32,527 nucleotides of DNA from Clostridiales bacterium (GCA_027365485.1 DAHXNH010000293.1:1-32527), one strand, 5' to 3'; counted from the first letter of the stretch, positions 16,721 through 25,473 are shown. The notes: a model not told the origin generated them from the sequence alone. Translations and numbers: made by a program.

Positions 16721-18171
16721 AGACCTAACCTCCTCCAAAGTACGCTGACTGGACATGGGTTTCAGCGCGTAGGTTGCGTCCGCGGATCGTGGCGGGTTGG
16801 ATCGGACTTCGACCTTGGCAAAACCACTAGCGGAGGGCTGGCGGCATCGCGCCCCTCTTGATCCGGTGGCACGATGGCGGCGGGTCGGCGCATCTAGCCA
16901 CCGGCACATATCTCCGATCCTTCGGTTACACCCGCAAAAACCCATAAGGTCACTGCCAACTATTCCCGCTCCATTTTACTGCATTGGTCGCGATCTATCA
17001 AGAGATGGACGCGGCTCGGCAATACCGTGGGAAGCGAGAGGGCAGGCCATTCGTTGTACGGGCGGAGATCCAGGGTATCTGCGCGCCTAGTTCGTCATCA
17101 CGCCGATCCGGGTTGTACGAGCGGGAGTTAAGCCTCTGGAGGGGGGTCAAAGTCATCGACCCCCCGGGGAAAATCAGGCCCACGAGGTCGAAATGATCGG
17201 GAACCGGGGGCGGTGCGTCCTTCGAAATGGCGTCCTGGCTTTTACCCGGACGCCAAAGAACTCGGGGCTTTGGAGGTCTTTCCCTGCCATGTTCACTTTT
17301 GTCAGACTGGCGGATTCGTCTAACCCTCGGCCCGACAGCCCGACCTTGTTGCAGCGAACCCAGCGATTCCTTGCAGACAGTGGGGGGTAAGCGTCGTTGC
17401 ACCGGAATGACCAGTGAATGCACGGATCCGTTGTCGCTTCATCCGTTCTGGAGTGGGGTAGCGTGCATGGTTTGAGCGCCAGGACTTGTGAGCCTGAACT
17501 CAAAGTCCCGGCCGTGATCCGGGGATCCCTAGCGAAGATCCGTCCCCCCAACCACGATGGCCGACGGTCGGAGACCGCTTCAGATCGGACCGTTCAGCGC
17601 GTGGTGTCGGGTTTTCGCGGACTCTCCCGCAAAAACTCCTGAGTCGTTGCGAAATGGCTTAGAAGGGGTCCGTAGGCACCGAAGGGTTTTGGTCGGCGGG
17701 CGTGACCCGGGGAAGCAAGACCCAGGCCGCCTAAATCCCTGATAACCTCTGGCCCAGGGACTTGGCGATGGGGGTTCCGGTGCCTGATTAGCCTGCGGGT
17801 TTTGACCCCGGAGCTCACCCGGGGGCAAGGATCAGGAGCAGCGGGAGAGCGGCAGATTCCCAAACTCGGCGGATAGTGCCTAAAGCAGACGAGATGGCCG
17901 ATGCACAGTCGACGCCCACAATGTGATTCGCGTCCGAAACCATCGATCCACCCGAAAAGAGGAGCGCGTGCCCGGGTTTTCCTGGCTCAGGAGAATGGTC
18001 ATAGCCGGTCGCGGAGTAGGGTGTGGTGGCTTGCATTCGCGCCTCTCTCGATCCTCATCATCCGATTATATGCACCGCATTCTAGAGAGGGATGGTCGGC
18101 AGGTGAAGCGCAGCGGAGCGAGGCGGGAAAGGAACTCTCGCCTCGGATTCGCCGAATTGGAGTGAAGAACG
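16721..18171. other. Gene-poor block right of the repeat protein
   Basis: About 1.45 kb without a convincing gene. Several frames of 60-140 codons occur on both strands, none with a ribosome site, and overlapping each other in a way typical of GC-rich non-coding DNA. The left end must contain the promoter of the repeat-protein gene, but I find no good -10/-35 pair. A GC-rich hairpin lies at 17141-17165. A near-duplicate of about 12 nt (GTTGTACGGGCGG and GTTGTACGAGCGG) occurs near 17055 and 17113. An 8-bp inverted repeat AGGCACCG/CGGTGCCT brackets about 17671-17785, which might fold as an RNA. Confidence 0.5.
17141..17165. repeat. GC-rich hairpin
   Basis: GGGGGGTC and GACCCCCC form a perfect 8-bp stem over a 9-nt loop. 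No T-run follows on either strand and no gene ends nearby, so it is not a clear terminator. It may belong to an unannotated RNA or be an isolated hairpin. Confidence 0.5.
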
Positions 18172-19089
18172 CTAACTGCCGGATTCGGTGTGCTTCACGG
18201 TGTTGCTCATCCGCGACCACTTGCTCGACTCCAACACCGGGGTCGACTTGATGGCGGCGATGAGTCGATCCATATCGCGGTGCAGCGGTAGGATGCCGAG
18301 GCCTGCCTTGCCGGAAGGATGCGGCAATTCCATTCGGGTGAGCGGCGCTTGATCGGGATAACCAATGTCTTTTTGAACGCCGACCGCGGTCGCGGCAGAA
18401 TGGGTGATGGCTTGGCGTTGGGAAACGTCCCAGAGCGCCGACTGACCCCGGGGATTCTTGGGAATGAGTTCCACGGCCAGACCGTCTTCCAACCACCGTT
18501 GGCGCGTGTGGGGAAGGCCGACTTCCATTAGCATCACGTCGCCCGCATACAGTAGCGAGTCTTTTTCAAAGCTAATCTTGGAAGGGCGCACGTCAATCAT
18601 TTGGCCGACGGTGGGTCCATGCATGAAGTATTCTCCGCCGATTATGGCCAAAATTCCAATGACGATCCCTGGAATCCAGCCTAAAAATGCGGCGCTGGCT
18701 GAAGTTAAGAGGCCAATCAGCATGGCCAGGAAATTACGCGCTTCGTAGGTGATGGCGATGCCGGCAATATAGCCCGCTCCCCTAGGCACCAAAATGAGAT
18801 TTTCTTCGGCCGTCAGCGTTGCTGCCTCGGTAGTGCGCACATCGCGAAATTGCGTCGCGGCTAAGGTCAAAAACGTGGCTGCGGTAAATTCCTTCCCAAT
18901 GAGCGCGGTAATTATCGACGACCCGATCATAGCGGCGATAATACCCAGCGCCAACTGCGAAATATAACCGGAGGGGTAACCGGGGTAGTGGTCACGCCCG
19001 CTGCGCAAAGATATGAGGCGCGAGATAAATCCGGCCACAAACCCGATAATCATCGGAGTCCAGTTGATCGCTGGAGTCGAAGATGACAC
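18172..19089 (-). CDS. YIEGIA-family integral membrane protein
   Basis: Encodes 305 residues from GTG 19089, with GGGAG about 10 nt upstream. The YIEGIA family is found in endospore formers and has no firmly established function. Seen: a polar N-terminus, membrane segments near residues 11-29, 43-65, 118-137 and 138-156, and a conserved loop with QFRDVRTTEA (80-89) and LVPRGAGYIAGIA (100-112). The name-giving motif reads YIAGIA here, so its glutamate is replaced by alanine. The C-terminal half (about 157-305) is soluble, with an LPHTRQRWLEDGLAVELIPKNPRG stretch and a helical tail. It is divergent from the CorA-type gene, with 112 bp between starts. A role in the spore or its envelope is inferred from family distribution only. 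Confidence 0.75.
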   Translation of the reverse strand: MSSSTPAINWTPMIIGFVAGFISRLISLRSGRDHYPGYPSGYISQLALGIIAAMIGSSIITALIGKEFTAATFLTLAATQFRDVRTTEAATLTAEENLILVPRGAGYIAGIAITYEARNFLAMLIGLLTSASAAFLGWIPGIVIGILAIIGGEYFMHGPTVGQMIDVRPSKISFEKDSLLYAGDVMLMEVGLPHTRQRWLEDGLAVELIPKNPRGQSALWDVSQRQAITHSAATAVGVQKDIGYPDQAPLTRMELPHPSGKAGLGILPLHRDMDRLIAAIKSTPVLESSKWSRMSNTVKHTESGS

Positions 19090-19201
19090 GTCTTATCACT
19101 CCCAATTGTAATCTCAAGCCGTTCCCTGCTAGTGTGACTTGGAAACGGTCCAGGCATACGTCCATTGTTGGGTGGACACTATGAAGCCAGGGGGTGGACT
19201 G

Positions 19202-20140
19202 ATGCGAATACTATACGGAAAGGAGGGCCAGACGCGGCAAGCGCCCACCTGGCCCGACGACGCTGACGTGCTCTGGATTGATCTTGGCGCTGATGACCGT
19301 GACCAAATTGAAAATGTGCTCAACCGTCTCTATCCCGCGCATCCCGCGGCCGTACAAAAAGTGGTGAACCGCCACGACCAGCACCCCGGTCTACTGATCG
19401 AACCCAAGGCCGTGACGGCGATTGTCGACCAGCCTCACGGAACCGTCAAAGACTTGTGGACAGAGTCGGTTGGGCTAATCATTGGCCACCGGTTTATGGT
19501 GACCACGCACTGGCACGGCCCCAGCCGCATTTTGGACCAAGTGGCTGACCACGTGTTGCATGGCAATGGGCTTAAAGAAGGCATCGACATAGTCTTATAC
19601 CACTACCTGGATTTGCATATTAGCGCCTGGCAAGATCTGGTCCGTGAAATTAGCCGCGACTATGAGATGATTCATCGCGCGATGCTCAGTCACCCGTATC
19701 ATAACTTGGCTCACGATATTTTGACGCTTAGGCGGCGCACGATGCGAGCCCGTCGTTCGGTTCGGCCGGAGCAAGAAATTTTCACGCTCTTGGGCTCTCA
19801 ACACTTTCCCTACGTCCGCAACAAGAATCGACTGTACTTCAAAGATCTGTCCGACCAAATGGCGGATCTGATTGAGGATTTGAACGGGTATCGCGATGGT
19901 CTCTCCGAAGCCGTCGAGGCTTATACCTCGATGCAATCCAACGAAATTAATAAGGTCATGCGGGTGTTGACGGTAATCTCGGTACTGGCGCTGCCCGCGA
20001 CCACCATCGCTTCAATTTATGGCATGAACTTTAACATTCCTGAGCTTCATTGGAAGTATGGGTACTGGTACTCTCTGGTGTTAATGGCGGTGGTCACCGC
20101 TGCCGTCTTTTTGTACATGAAACGCCATGACCACCTTTAG
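19202..20140 (+). CDS. CorA-family divalent cation transporter
   Basis: Encodes 312 residues from ATG 19202, chosen for GGGGGTGG about 5 nt upstream; in-frame starts at 19139 (TTG) and 19181 (ATG) have weaker sites. CorA proteins are homopentameric channels for Mg2+, Co2+ or, in some branches, Zn2+ efflux. Seen: an N-terminal alpha/beta cytoplasmic domain (about 1-130), long charged helices forming the funnel (about 140-260), the first membrane helix (about 254-275) ending in the selectivity signature YGMNF with GMN at 274-276, a PEL loop, and a second membrane helix before a short basic tail (KRHDHL). All family hallmarks are intact. The transported ion cannot be assigned. Confidence 0.9.
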   Translation: MRILYGKEGQTRQAPTWPDDADVLWIDLGADDRDQIENVLNRLYPAHPAAVQKVVNRHDQHPGLLIEPKAVTAIVDQPHGTVKDLWTESVGLIIGHRFMVTTHWHGPSRILDQVADHVLHGNGLKEGIDIVLYHYLDLHISAWQDLVREISRDYEMIHRAMLSHPYHNLAHDILTLRRRTMRARRSVRPEQEIFTLLGSQHFPYVRNKNRLYFKDLSDQMADLIEDLNGYRDGLSEAVEAYTSMQSNEINKVMRVLTVISVLALPATTIASIYGMNFNIPELHWKYGYWYSLVLMAVVTAAVFLYMKRHDHL

Positions 20141-20249
20141 GGGAAGATAGGGCGGGTGCGGTTAAATTTTGCCGAAGATGGGAAAAATTAGACCATCGCT
20201 CCTGACTTCACGTCTTGAACCACAAAAAATCCCCTGAAGGAGGCCTAAG

Positions 20250-22076
20250 ATGGCCACCAGCGAATCCTCGCCTTGGCGGAGTGAAAACCGACCAGAGGCC
20301 GATGAAGCGTTTAGCATCCGCGAATATCTGGAGTGGGTCAAACACGACCCGAATCTTTCCGAAACTGCGCATCAGCGCATTTGGCGTATGGTGATGGCAA
20401 AAGGCCCGCGCGATCCGAAAGGTCATCCCTATCCATTTTTTAGTGAGACGCTTTACGGCATTGACAGGGCCATCGAGACCGTGGTCGACGAATACTTTCG
20501 GCCAGCCGCCATGGGGTTTGACGTCCGCCGTCGCATTTTGCTGCTGGTAGGGCCGGTAGGTGGCGGCAAGTCGACCCTGGTCAGTCTCATCAAACGTGGC
20601 TTAGAAAGGTTTACGGGGACAACCGAGGGAGCGGTCTATGCCTTGGTGGGATGTCCGATGCATGAGGATCCGATTCACCTGTTGTCGATGGAGGAGCGCG
20701 AGCGCTTAGCCGATGGCTATGGAGCGCGGGTTCATTGGCTGGAGGGTGGGCTTTGTCCGTATTGCCAATGGCGCCTCGATCACGAATACCAAGGCAATCG
20801 AGACTGCTTTACGGTCAAACGGGTACGTTTGTCGGAAGCCCGGCGGGTGGGCATTGGAACCTATGCGCCCTCGGATCCGCGCTCGCAGGATATTTCCGAA
20901 TTAACCGGTTCGGTAGACTTTGCGCAGATTGGCATCGTGGGCAGCGAATCCGATCCGCGGGCGTTTCGATTTGACGGGGAACTAAACATTGCCAATCGTG
21001 GGCTGGTCGAATTTCAGGAGATGTTAAAGCTTGACGAGCGCTTTTTATACCATCTTTTGTCATTGAGCCAGGAAGGTAATTTTAAAACCGGGAGATATCA
21101 ATTGATTTCGGCCGATGAGGTCATTGTGGGCCACACCAACGAAAACGAGTTTCGCGTCTTTAAGAAAAATCCCAAAAATCAGGCGTTGTTGTCTCGCATG
21201 GTGGTAGTGCCGGTTCCTTATAACTTAGACGTGGATCAAGAAGTGAAAATCTACCAAAAGTTGTTGCTGGGCCGCACCAAACCGGGTCAACACGTAGCCG
21301 CAAAAGCCCTGGAGATGGCCGCTACGGTGGCCGTGCTCTCTCGACTGGAAGATGAAGAGACCAAAGAGAGCGACCGTCTGTCCAAATTGGAGCGCCTTCG
21401 CGGCCACGGCCGCGAGAGCAGCGGATCCGGCGAAGGATTCGAAGGGATGGATCCCAGATTTGTCATCAATCGCTTGTCGCAACTTCTGGCACGGTCTGAG
21501 GCATGTGTCGATGGACTCGACGCGATTCGGGCTCTTTTGACCGGCGTGCTTGATGATCCTTTCGTCGATGCCAAGTGGCGGGAGACGGTCCAAGAATGCG
21601 CTTTAGTGGCTGAGACGCTTTGTTATCAAGAAATCGAATCCGAAGTGCGCCGAGCTTTCGTGGCCGAAGGCGAGGAACAAATCCAAGCGCTTTACCAGAA
21701 CTATGTCGAGGCCTTGACCCGCTCGGTCGAAGAACCGGCGACATTTGCCCACAGTAGGGAAGAACGCTTCCTGCGTGCGATTGAAACTCGCTTGGACGTC
21801 ACCGAAAATCAAAAACACCAATTTCGCGAGGAAATCTATCTTGGCCTAAAGAACGCTCAAGATGACTTTTATGGCGCCAGGGCCACTAAATTCAATCGCG
21901 CATTAGAAGAAAAACTTTTTGACGATCTGAGAGACGCGATGCACTTAAGTGCCCCTGACCGGGCCATGCTGGGCTGGATCGAACGCGCGGTCGAGCACAT
22001 GGTAGCCAGCGGAGGATACTGCCCACGGTGCGCCACCGGAGCGATAAGGCGGTTGGGTACGGTGTTTCGACGATGA
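20250..22076 (+). CDS. prkA: PrkA-family serine protein kinase / AAA+ protein
   Basis: Encodes 608 residues from ATG 20250, with AAGGAGG about 6 nt upstream. PrkA proteins combine an AAA+ ATPase core with a C-terminal kinase-like domain; members act in sporulation in Bacillus and in starvation response in enterobacteria (YeaG), though kinase versus protease activity is debated. Seen: SIREYLEWVKHDP (22-34), Walker A GPVGGGKST (101-109), a Cys-containing CPYCQW segment, EFQEMLKLDERFLYHLLSLSQEGNFK with the Walker B-like acidic region, the NENEF sensor region, and a long helical C-terminus ending CPRCATGAIRRLG. The length is close to the usual 630. It overlaps yhbH by 4 nt (ATGA), forming the well-known prkA-yhbH-spoVR order. 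Confidence 0.93.
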   Translation: MATSESSPWRSENRPEADEAFSIREYLEWVKHDPNLSETAHQRIWRMVMAKGPRDPKGHPYPFFSETLYGIDRAIETVVDEYFRPAAMGFDVRRRILLLVGPVGGGKSTLVSLIKRGLERFTGTTEGAVYALVGCPMHEDPIHLLSMEERERLADGYGARVHWLEGGLCPYCQWRLDHEYQGNRDCFTVKRVRLSEARRVGIGTYAPSDPRSQDISELTGSVDFAQIGIVGSESDPRAFRFDGELNIANRGLVEFQEMLKLDERFLYHLLSLSQEGNFKTGRYQLISADEVIVGHTNENEFRVFKKNPKNQALLSRMVVVPVPYNLDVDQEVKIYQKLLLGRTKPGQHVAAKALEMAATVAVLSRLEDEETKESDRLSKLERLRGHGRESSGSGEGFEGMDPRFVINRLSQLLARSEACVDGLDAIRALLTGVLDDPFVDAKWRETVQECALVAETLCYQEIESEVRRAFVAEGEEQIQALYQNYVEALTRSVEEPATFAHSREERFLRAIETRLDVTENQKHQFREEIYLGLKNAQDDFYGARATKFNRALEEKLFDDLRDAMHLSAPDRAMLGWIERAVEHMVASGGYCPRCATGAIRRLGTVFRR

Positions 22077-23239
22077 CCCGGTCTCAGCGCTTCACCGTGG
22101 GCGGAGGTGATCCGGGCCCGGTCAATGTACTCGCACCAGACCAGCGCCGCCACCGGGAGAAAATTGAACAAGCCATTCGCCACAATTTGGCCGATATGGT
22201 AGCCGAGGAGCACGTGTTGGTGACTCGCGGCGAAAGACGGTTTGCGACCCGAATCGAACATCTGAAAGAGTGTCGGATTCGCTACGACGCTCACCAGGGA
22301 ACGTGGGCTAGTCTGGGCTGGCCGGAAGGACAAAATCGACCGGAGGGAGGGCCGGAAAACGAGAGCAGCGGACGCGGGGTCGGTGGCGGCGGGGCGGAGG
22401 CCGCCTTTGGGGAAGAAGAAACCCCGGTGCTTTTGGAAGACTTGTCGCAGGCGGTGTTCTCGTATCTTGCGTTGCCCGACTTAGACCCAGAGCGAATGGC
22501 CAAGGGTGAGGGTTGGACTGGGGCATTGGGAGAATTTGGCCGCAAGGGTACGAGATGGGCCAAGCGCCAGACACTCTGGGCAAACTTGACCAAAAATGCC
22601 TATCTGGGTCAGCCTCGGATCAAAGATTTAGCGCCCGAAGACCTTCGCTTTTGGCAGTGGTCGGATGCGCCTCAGCCAGGCGGAGGGGCGGTCGTGATGG
22701 CGTTAATGGATACCTCGGGATCCATGGGGAATTTCGAAAAGTACCTGGCCAAGAGTTTCTTTTTTTGGACAGCCGAGTTTCTGAGACAACTCTATCCATC
22801 GGTGGATCTGGTCTTTATCGCCCATGACGTACGCGCCCGGGAGGTGGACGAGGACACATTCTTTCATCGTGGGGCCTCAGGCGGAACGGTGTCGTCATCG
22901 GCGTACCTCCTAGCCTATCAGATTTTGGAAGAACGCTATTCTCAGGAACAATATAATGCCTACGCGTTTCATTTTAGCGACGGAGGCAATCTGACCTCAG
23001 ACAATCCCACGGCCTTAGCGTCAGCAATGCGCCTTCAGGAGCGGGTCAACCTCTTTGGCTACGGAGAAATTCACGACACCGATCGGAGCCCCTCCCAGTT
23101 GTACCAGGCTTTGCATAAACAAGGTCGGCGGGCGGTTTTGCTGCGAAGCAAAGAGGACGTGCTGGGTGCCCTTGTCGAATTTTTCGGGGCAGCGGATCCT
23201 AGATTTGAGACCGCCCTTAAGGACAAGAAGGAGCGATAG
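22073..23239 (+). CDS. yhbH: YhbH/YeaH-type DUF444 protein with VWA-like domain
   Basis: Encodes 388 residues from ATG 22073, overlapping the prkA stop; a start at 22028 would lie deep in prkA without a ribosome site. DUF444 proteins are constant partners of PrkA and SpoVR; in Bacillus yhbH loss affects sporulation. Seen: N-terminal HREKIEQAIRHNLADMVAEE (27-46), a Gly/Glu-rich low-complexity linker (about 90-112), then a VWA-like fold opening with MALMDTSGSMG, whose DTSGS (213-217) is a MIDAS metal site. FIAHDVRAREVDEDTFF and HFSDGGN match further conserved blocks. The biochemical role is not settled; a scaffold or adaptor in the kinase complex is inferred. Only 4-10 nt separate it from spoVR. 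Confidence 0.93.
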   Translation: MTRSQRFTVGGGDPGPVNVLAPDQRRHREKIEQAIRHNLADMVAEEHVLVTRGERRFATRIEHLKECRIRYDAHQGTWASLGWPEGQNRPEGGPENESSGRGVGGGGAEAAFGEEETPVLLEDLSQAVFSYLALPDLDPERMAKGEGWTGALGEFGRKGTRWAKRQTLWANLTKNAYLGQPRIKDLAPEDLRFWQWSDAPQPGGGAVVMALMDTSGSMGNFEKYLAKSFFFWTAEFLRQLYPSVDLVFIAHDVRAREVDEDTFFHRGASGGTVSSSAYLLAYQILEERYSQEQYNAYAFHFSDGGNLTSDNPTALASAMRLQERVNLFGYGEIHDTDRSPSQLYQALHKQGRRAVLLRSKEDVLGALVEFFGAADPRFETALKDKKER

Positions 23240-23249
23240 CAGGTTGGCG

Positions 23250-24494
23250 ATGACGCAGATTAACGTATCCGCGATGCTGGATCGGGTGGGTGAATCCGCC
23301 GACCGATTTGGTCTTCCCTTATATTCGACCCATTTCGAGTTGGTTAGCACCTGCCAATTGAATCAGTTGGCGTCTTATGGCGGGATGCCCGTGCGCTATC
23401 GCCATTGGAGTTTTGGCAAACTCTTCGGGCATTACCAGACGGCCTATGATTTTCGTCAGAGTCGGATCTATGAAATGGTCATCAACCACGACCCCGCTTA
23501 TGCATTTTTGGACCGAGCCATGGAACCGACTCGCACTTTGGTGGTCTTGGCCCACGTGCTCGCGCATGTCGCCTATTTCCGTTCGCATGCGGCCTTTGCA
23601 CTCACCGCGAGTGATGAGGTCAGTGTCATGGTTGAACATCGGCGCGCGATGGAAAGCTATCAGCGTCGCTATGGCCGCAAGACGCTGGAAGCTTTCGTCG
23701 ACGCCGCTCTCGTCATGGCGGACTTCACTGCTGAAAGTGTGCGCAATCGGTCGATGGGGGAGGAGCCGGACGATCTCCTTGGGTTCTTGGCGCTCTATGC
23801 GCCAGGGCTTCACGCCTGGCAGCGTCATATCTTAACCATGCTTCATCAAGAGGCGCGCTATTTTTGGCCACAACAATTGACCAAAATCGCTAATGAAGGC
23901 TATGCCACATTTTGGCATCGTCGCATTCTCAGCGGTTTGCGCTTAACCGACGATGAGGTCCTCGCAATGGCTAAGACGAATGCGGAATTAGTGCAAGTAA
24001 CGCCTCCTCAACTCAACCCCTACCGCTTAGGCTATCTCTTGGTTCAGCAGGCACAAATGGTGGATGGGGAACGAGGCATGCTCAGAGTGGCCAAAGAACT
24101 CTTCGACACGGGTCTGGTCCGTGAATATTTGACTGCCGACGCGGTCAGAATATCGGGTTTGCAGGTATCCTGGACGGATGCAGCCAAGGTCGAGCCCGAG
24201 AAGAATTGGATGGAGGTGAAGCAAACTCTGTTGGCGGACTTGGACCATGCCGGACTACCGCGATTGACCGTCGACCGAAAGACCTCTTTGAACACGGGCT
24301 GTCTCCAACTGATCCACCGTCACACCGGCCGGGACTTGGATTACCCCATGTTAACTCAGGCCTTAACTTTGGTGGCGGAACAGATTTGGCGCGGAGAAGT
24401 CGTCATAACGACAAAATATCGCGGCATTGCCCACCGCCTGCGCCACGACGGAAAGACGGTCCGCGATGAAGTTATCGGAGAAGCGATGAATTAG
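23250..24494 (+). CDS. spoVR: SpoVR-family protein (stage V sporulation protein R)
   Basis: Encodes 414 residues from ATG 23250; a TTG at 23244 with AAGGAG 10 nt upstream is an equally plausible start adding two residues. SpoVR is needed for spore cortex formation in Bacillus, and its homologue YcgB acts with YeaG/YeaH in enterobacteria. Seen: FGLPLYSTHFELVSTCQLNQLASYGGMPVRYRHWSFGK near the N-terminus, the strongly conserved YEMVINHDPAYAFL, VLAHVLAHVAYFR, and the long stretch HILTMLHQEARYFWPQQLTKIANEGYATFWH. The GGMPVRYRHWSFG and NEGYATFWH blocks are diagnostic. The third gene of the prkA-yhbH-spoVR unit, it ends overlapping the convergent zinc-ribbon gene by 4 nt. Its molecular function remains unknown in general. 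Confidence 0.93.
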   Translation: MTQINVSAMLDRVGESADRFGLPLYSTHFELVSTCQLNQLASYGGMPVRYRHWSFGKLFGHYQTAYDFRQSRIYEMVINHDPAYAFLDRAMEPTRTLVVLAHVLAHVAYFRSHAAFALTASDEVSVMVEHRRAMESYQRRYGRKTLEAFVDAALVMADFTAESVRNRSMGEEPDDLLGFLALYAPGLHAWQRHILTMLHQEARYFWPQQLTKIANEGYATFWHRRILSGLRLTDDEVLAMAKTNAELVQVTPPQLNPYRLGYLLVQQAQMVDGERGMLRVAKELFDTGLVREYLTADAVRISGLQVSWTDAAKVEPEKNWMEVKQTLLADLDHAGLPRLTVDRKTSLNTGCLQLIHRHTGRDLDYPMLTQALTLVAEQIWRGEVVITTKYRGIAHRLRHDGKTVRDEVIGEAMN

Positions 24495-24754
24495 GCATGA
24501 AGCGGCATCAAATACGGGATGACGAGAGCGGCTAGAATAATAAACAGCAACCACCATAGCGTACTTCGCGATCCCGTCGGCACGTGCAAAGCCTTCCGTG
24601 CCACCCGGCGGCGTCGTTGGAGCGAAATAATCTTGGCAGACGGAGGAATCCTCAGAGGTTGAGCATCAAATCCACACTGAGGACAACTAGTTTCGTCACT
24701 AGTCAGGGAAGCGCCGCAATGACGGCAGATCAACGAGGTCCATTCCTTACCCAT
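24491..24754 (-). CDS. Zinc-ribbon protein with one C-terminal membrane helix
   Basis: Encodes 87 residues from ATG 24754, with GGGGGCGG about 10 nt upstream. An N-terminal zinc ribbon is formed by C10-x2-C13 and C24-x2-C27, followed by a proline-containing linker, a very basic stretch (QRRRRVARK, about 46-54) and a single hydrophobic helix (about 67-84). The arrangement suggests a tail-anchored protein with the metal site in the cytoplasm. Small proteins of this design are common in Firmicutes and lack a known role. It faces the prkA-yhbH-spoVR unit tail to tail, with a 4-nt overlap of stops. A perfect 14-bp palindrome upstream suggests it is regulated. Confidence 0.72.
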   Translation of the reverse strand: MGKEWTSLICRHCGASLTSDETSCPQCGFDAQPLRIPPSAKIISLQRRRRVARKALHVPTGSRSTLWWLLFIILAALVIPYLMPLHA

Positions 24755-24793
24755 AGCCGAACCGCCCCCACGAAGATGTCTGTAGTTTCTTTT

Positions 24794-24827
24794 ATGATAG
24801 CAGATCCGCGGAAACCTGACGTCAGGT
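24794..24827 (-). promoter_or_regulatory. Promoter and palindromic operator of the zinc-ribbon gene
   Basis: On the minus strand an extended -10 element, TGCTATCAT, has its hexamer at 24794-24799. A perfect 14-bp palindrome ACCTGACGTCAGGT covers 24814-24827, where the -35 element would be. A repressor bound there would block RNA polymerase. The binding protein is not identified. Confidence 0.5.
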
Positions 24828-24847
24828 CCAAAAAATATTTTGAAAGC

Positions 24848-24876
24848 CGACGAGCGGCCATCTTAGCCGCTCGTCG
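24848..24876 (-). terminator. Terminator of the Nudix gene
   Basis: An 11-bp perfect stem (CGACGAGCGGC with GCCGCTCGTCG) over a 7-nt loop lies 17 bp beyond the stop of the minus-strand Nudix gene. On that strand it is followed by GCTTTCAAAATATTTTTT, a T-rich tail, although the T-run is interrupted. Confidence 0.75.
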
Positions 24877-24892
24877 CTGAACGTGGGTGTTA

Positions 24893-25429
24893 TTACAACG
24901 GCGTGTGATTATTCGCTTCAGGACGCCAGCGTCCTCGTTTAAATACCCATCCGCGCGAATTTAAAAAATAGACGAGACCCAAGTGGGTTTTAGCGTCCGC
25001 GGCCCGACCTTCCACCAGCAAATTGGGGACATCGGCTGCGGGAATGATTTTGACCACAATCTCTTCGGTCGCATCCCAATTGGTCTCACCAGGCGTCGGA
25101 TCCATCGTGTAATACAAGTGAACCTTATGCCTAGAGAGGCCAACCGACGGATAAAACCTGGATAGCAGTCGCAAATCCGCCGCTCGATAACCGGTTTCCT
25201 CCTCGAGTTCGCGTCGGGCTCCTTCGACTGGGTCTTCACCGCGATGCAAACGTCCTGCGGGAAGCTCTAGAATTTTTCGCCCCAGCGCCGGCCGAAACTG
25301 TTCTACCAAAACCACGCCTTCCGAAGTTTCAGCGATCACCGCGCATACATCTGGCAACACTAGGTACTCGTGAATATAATGGGTTCCTCGCACGGTCACA
25401 GGAACCCGCCGAATGCGATTTCTTAACAC
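24893..25429 (-). CDS. Nudix hydrolase, ADP-ribose pyrophosphatase type
   Basis: Encodes 178 residues from GTG 25429, with GAGGAGC about 10 nt upstream. Enzymes of this type split ADP-ribose and related nucleoside diphosphate sugars to AMP and a phosphorylated sugar, and serve to remove reactive ADP-ribose. The Nudix box is complete: G59-x5-E65-x7-R73-E74-L75-x-E77-E78-x-G80. Upstream, VVLVEQFRPALGRKILELPAG is typical of the ADP-ribose pyrophosphatase group, where the QFR segment helps bind substrate. The length is usual for NudF-like proteins. It is a single gene with its own extended -10 promoter and terminator. Substrate preference is inferred from similarity of these blocks only. Confidence 0.88.
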   Translation of the reverse strand: MLRNRIRRVPVTVRGTHYIHEYLVLPDVCAVIAETSEGVVLVEQFRPALGRKILELPAGRLHRGEDPVEGARRELEEETGYRAADLRLLSRFYPSVGLSRHKVHLYYTMDPTPGETNWDATEEIVVKIIPAADVPNLLVEGRAADAKTHLGLVYFLNSRGWVFKRGRWRPEANNHTPL

Positions 25430-25465
25430 GATGTTTTAAGCTCCTCACGACCAATGCTCGTACAC

Positions 25466-25473
25466 ATTATAGC
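25466..25473 (-). promoter_or_regulatory. Extended -10 promoter of the Nudix gene
   Basis: The minus strand reads TTGCTATAATG, that is TG-n-TATAAT, with the hexamer at 25466-25471, about 37 bp upstream of the GTG start. No convincing -35 element is seen; extended -10 promoters often do without one. Confidence 0.65.

Noticed and set aside
17174-17551. 125-codon minus-strand frame as a gene
   Set aside because: No ribosome site, no hydrophobic core pattern, and several overlapping frames of equal quality on the other strand.
17671-17785. Region bracketed by AGGCACCG/CGGTGCCT as RNase P, tmRNA or SRP RNA
   Set aside because: None of the conserved core sequences of these RNAs is present. It is kept only as a note in the gene-poor block.
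17815-18036. 73-codon minus-strand frame with a GVDCAS segment as an NlpC/P60 fragment
   Set aside because: Only the short Asp-Cys stretch matches; the rest does not fit the fold and there is no initiation site.
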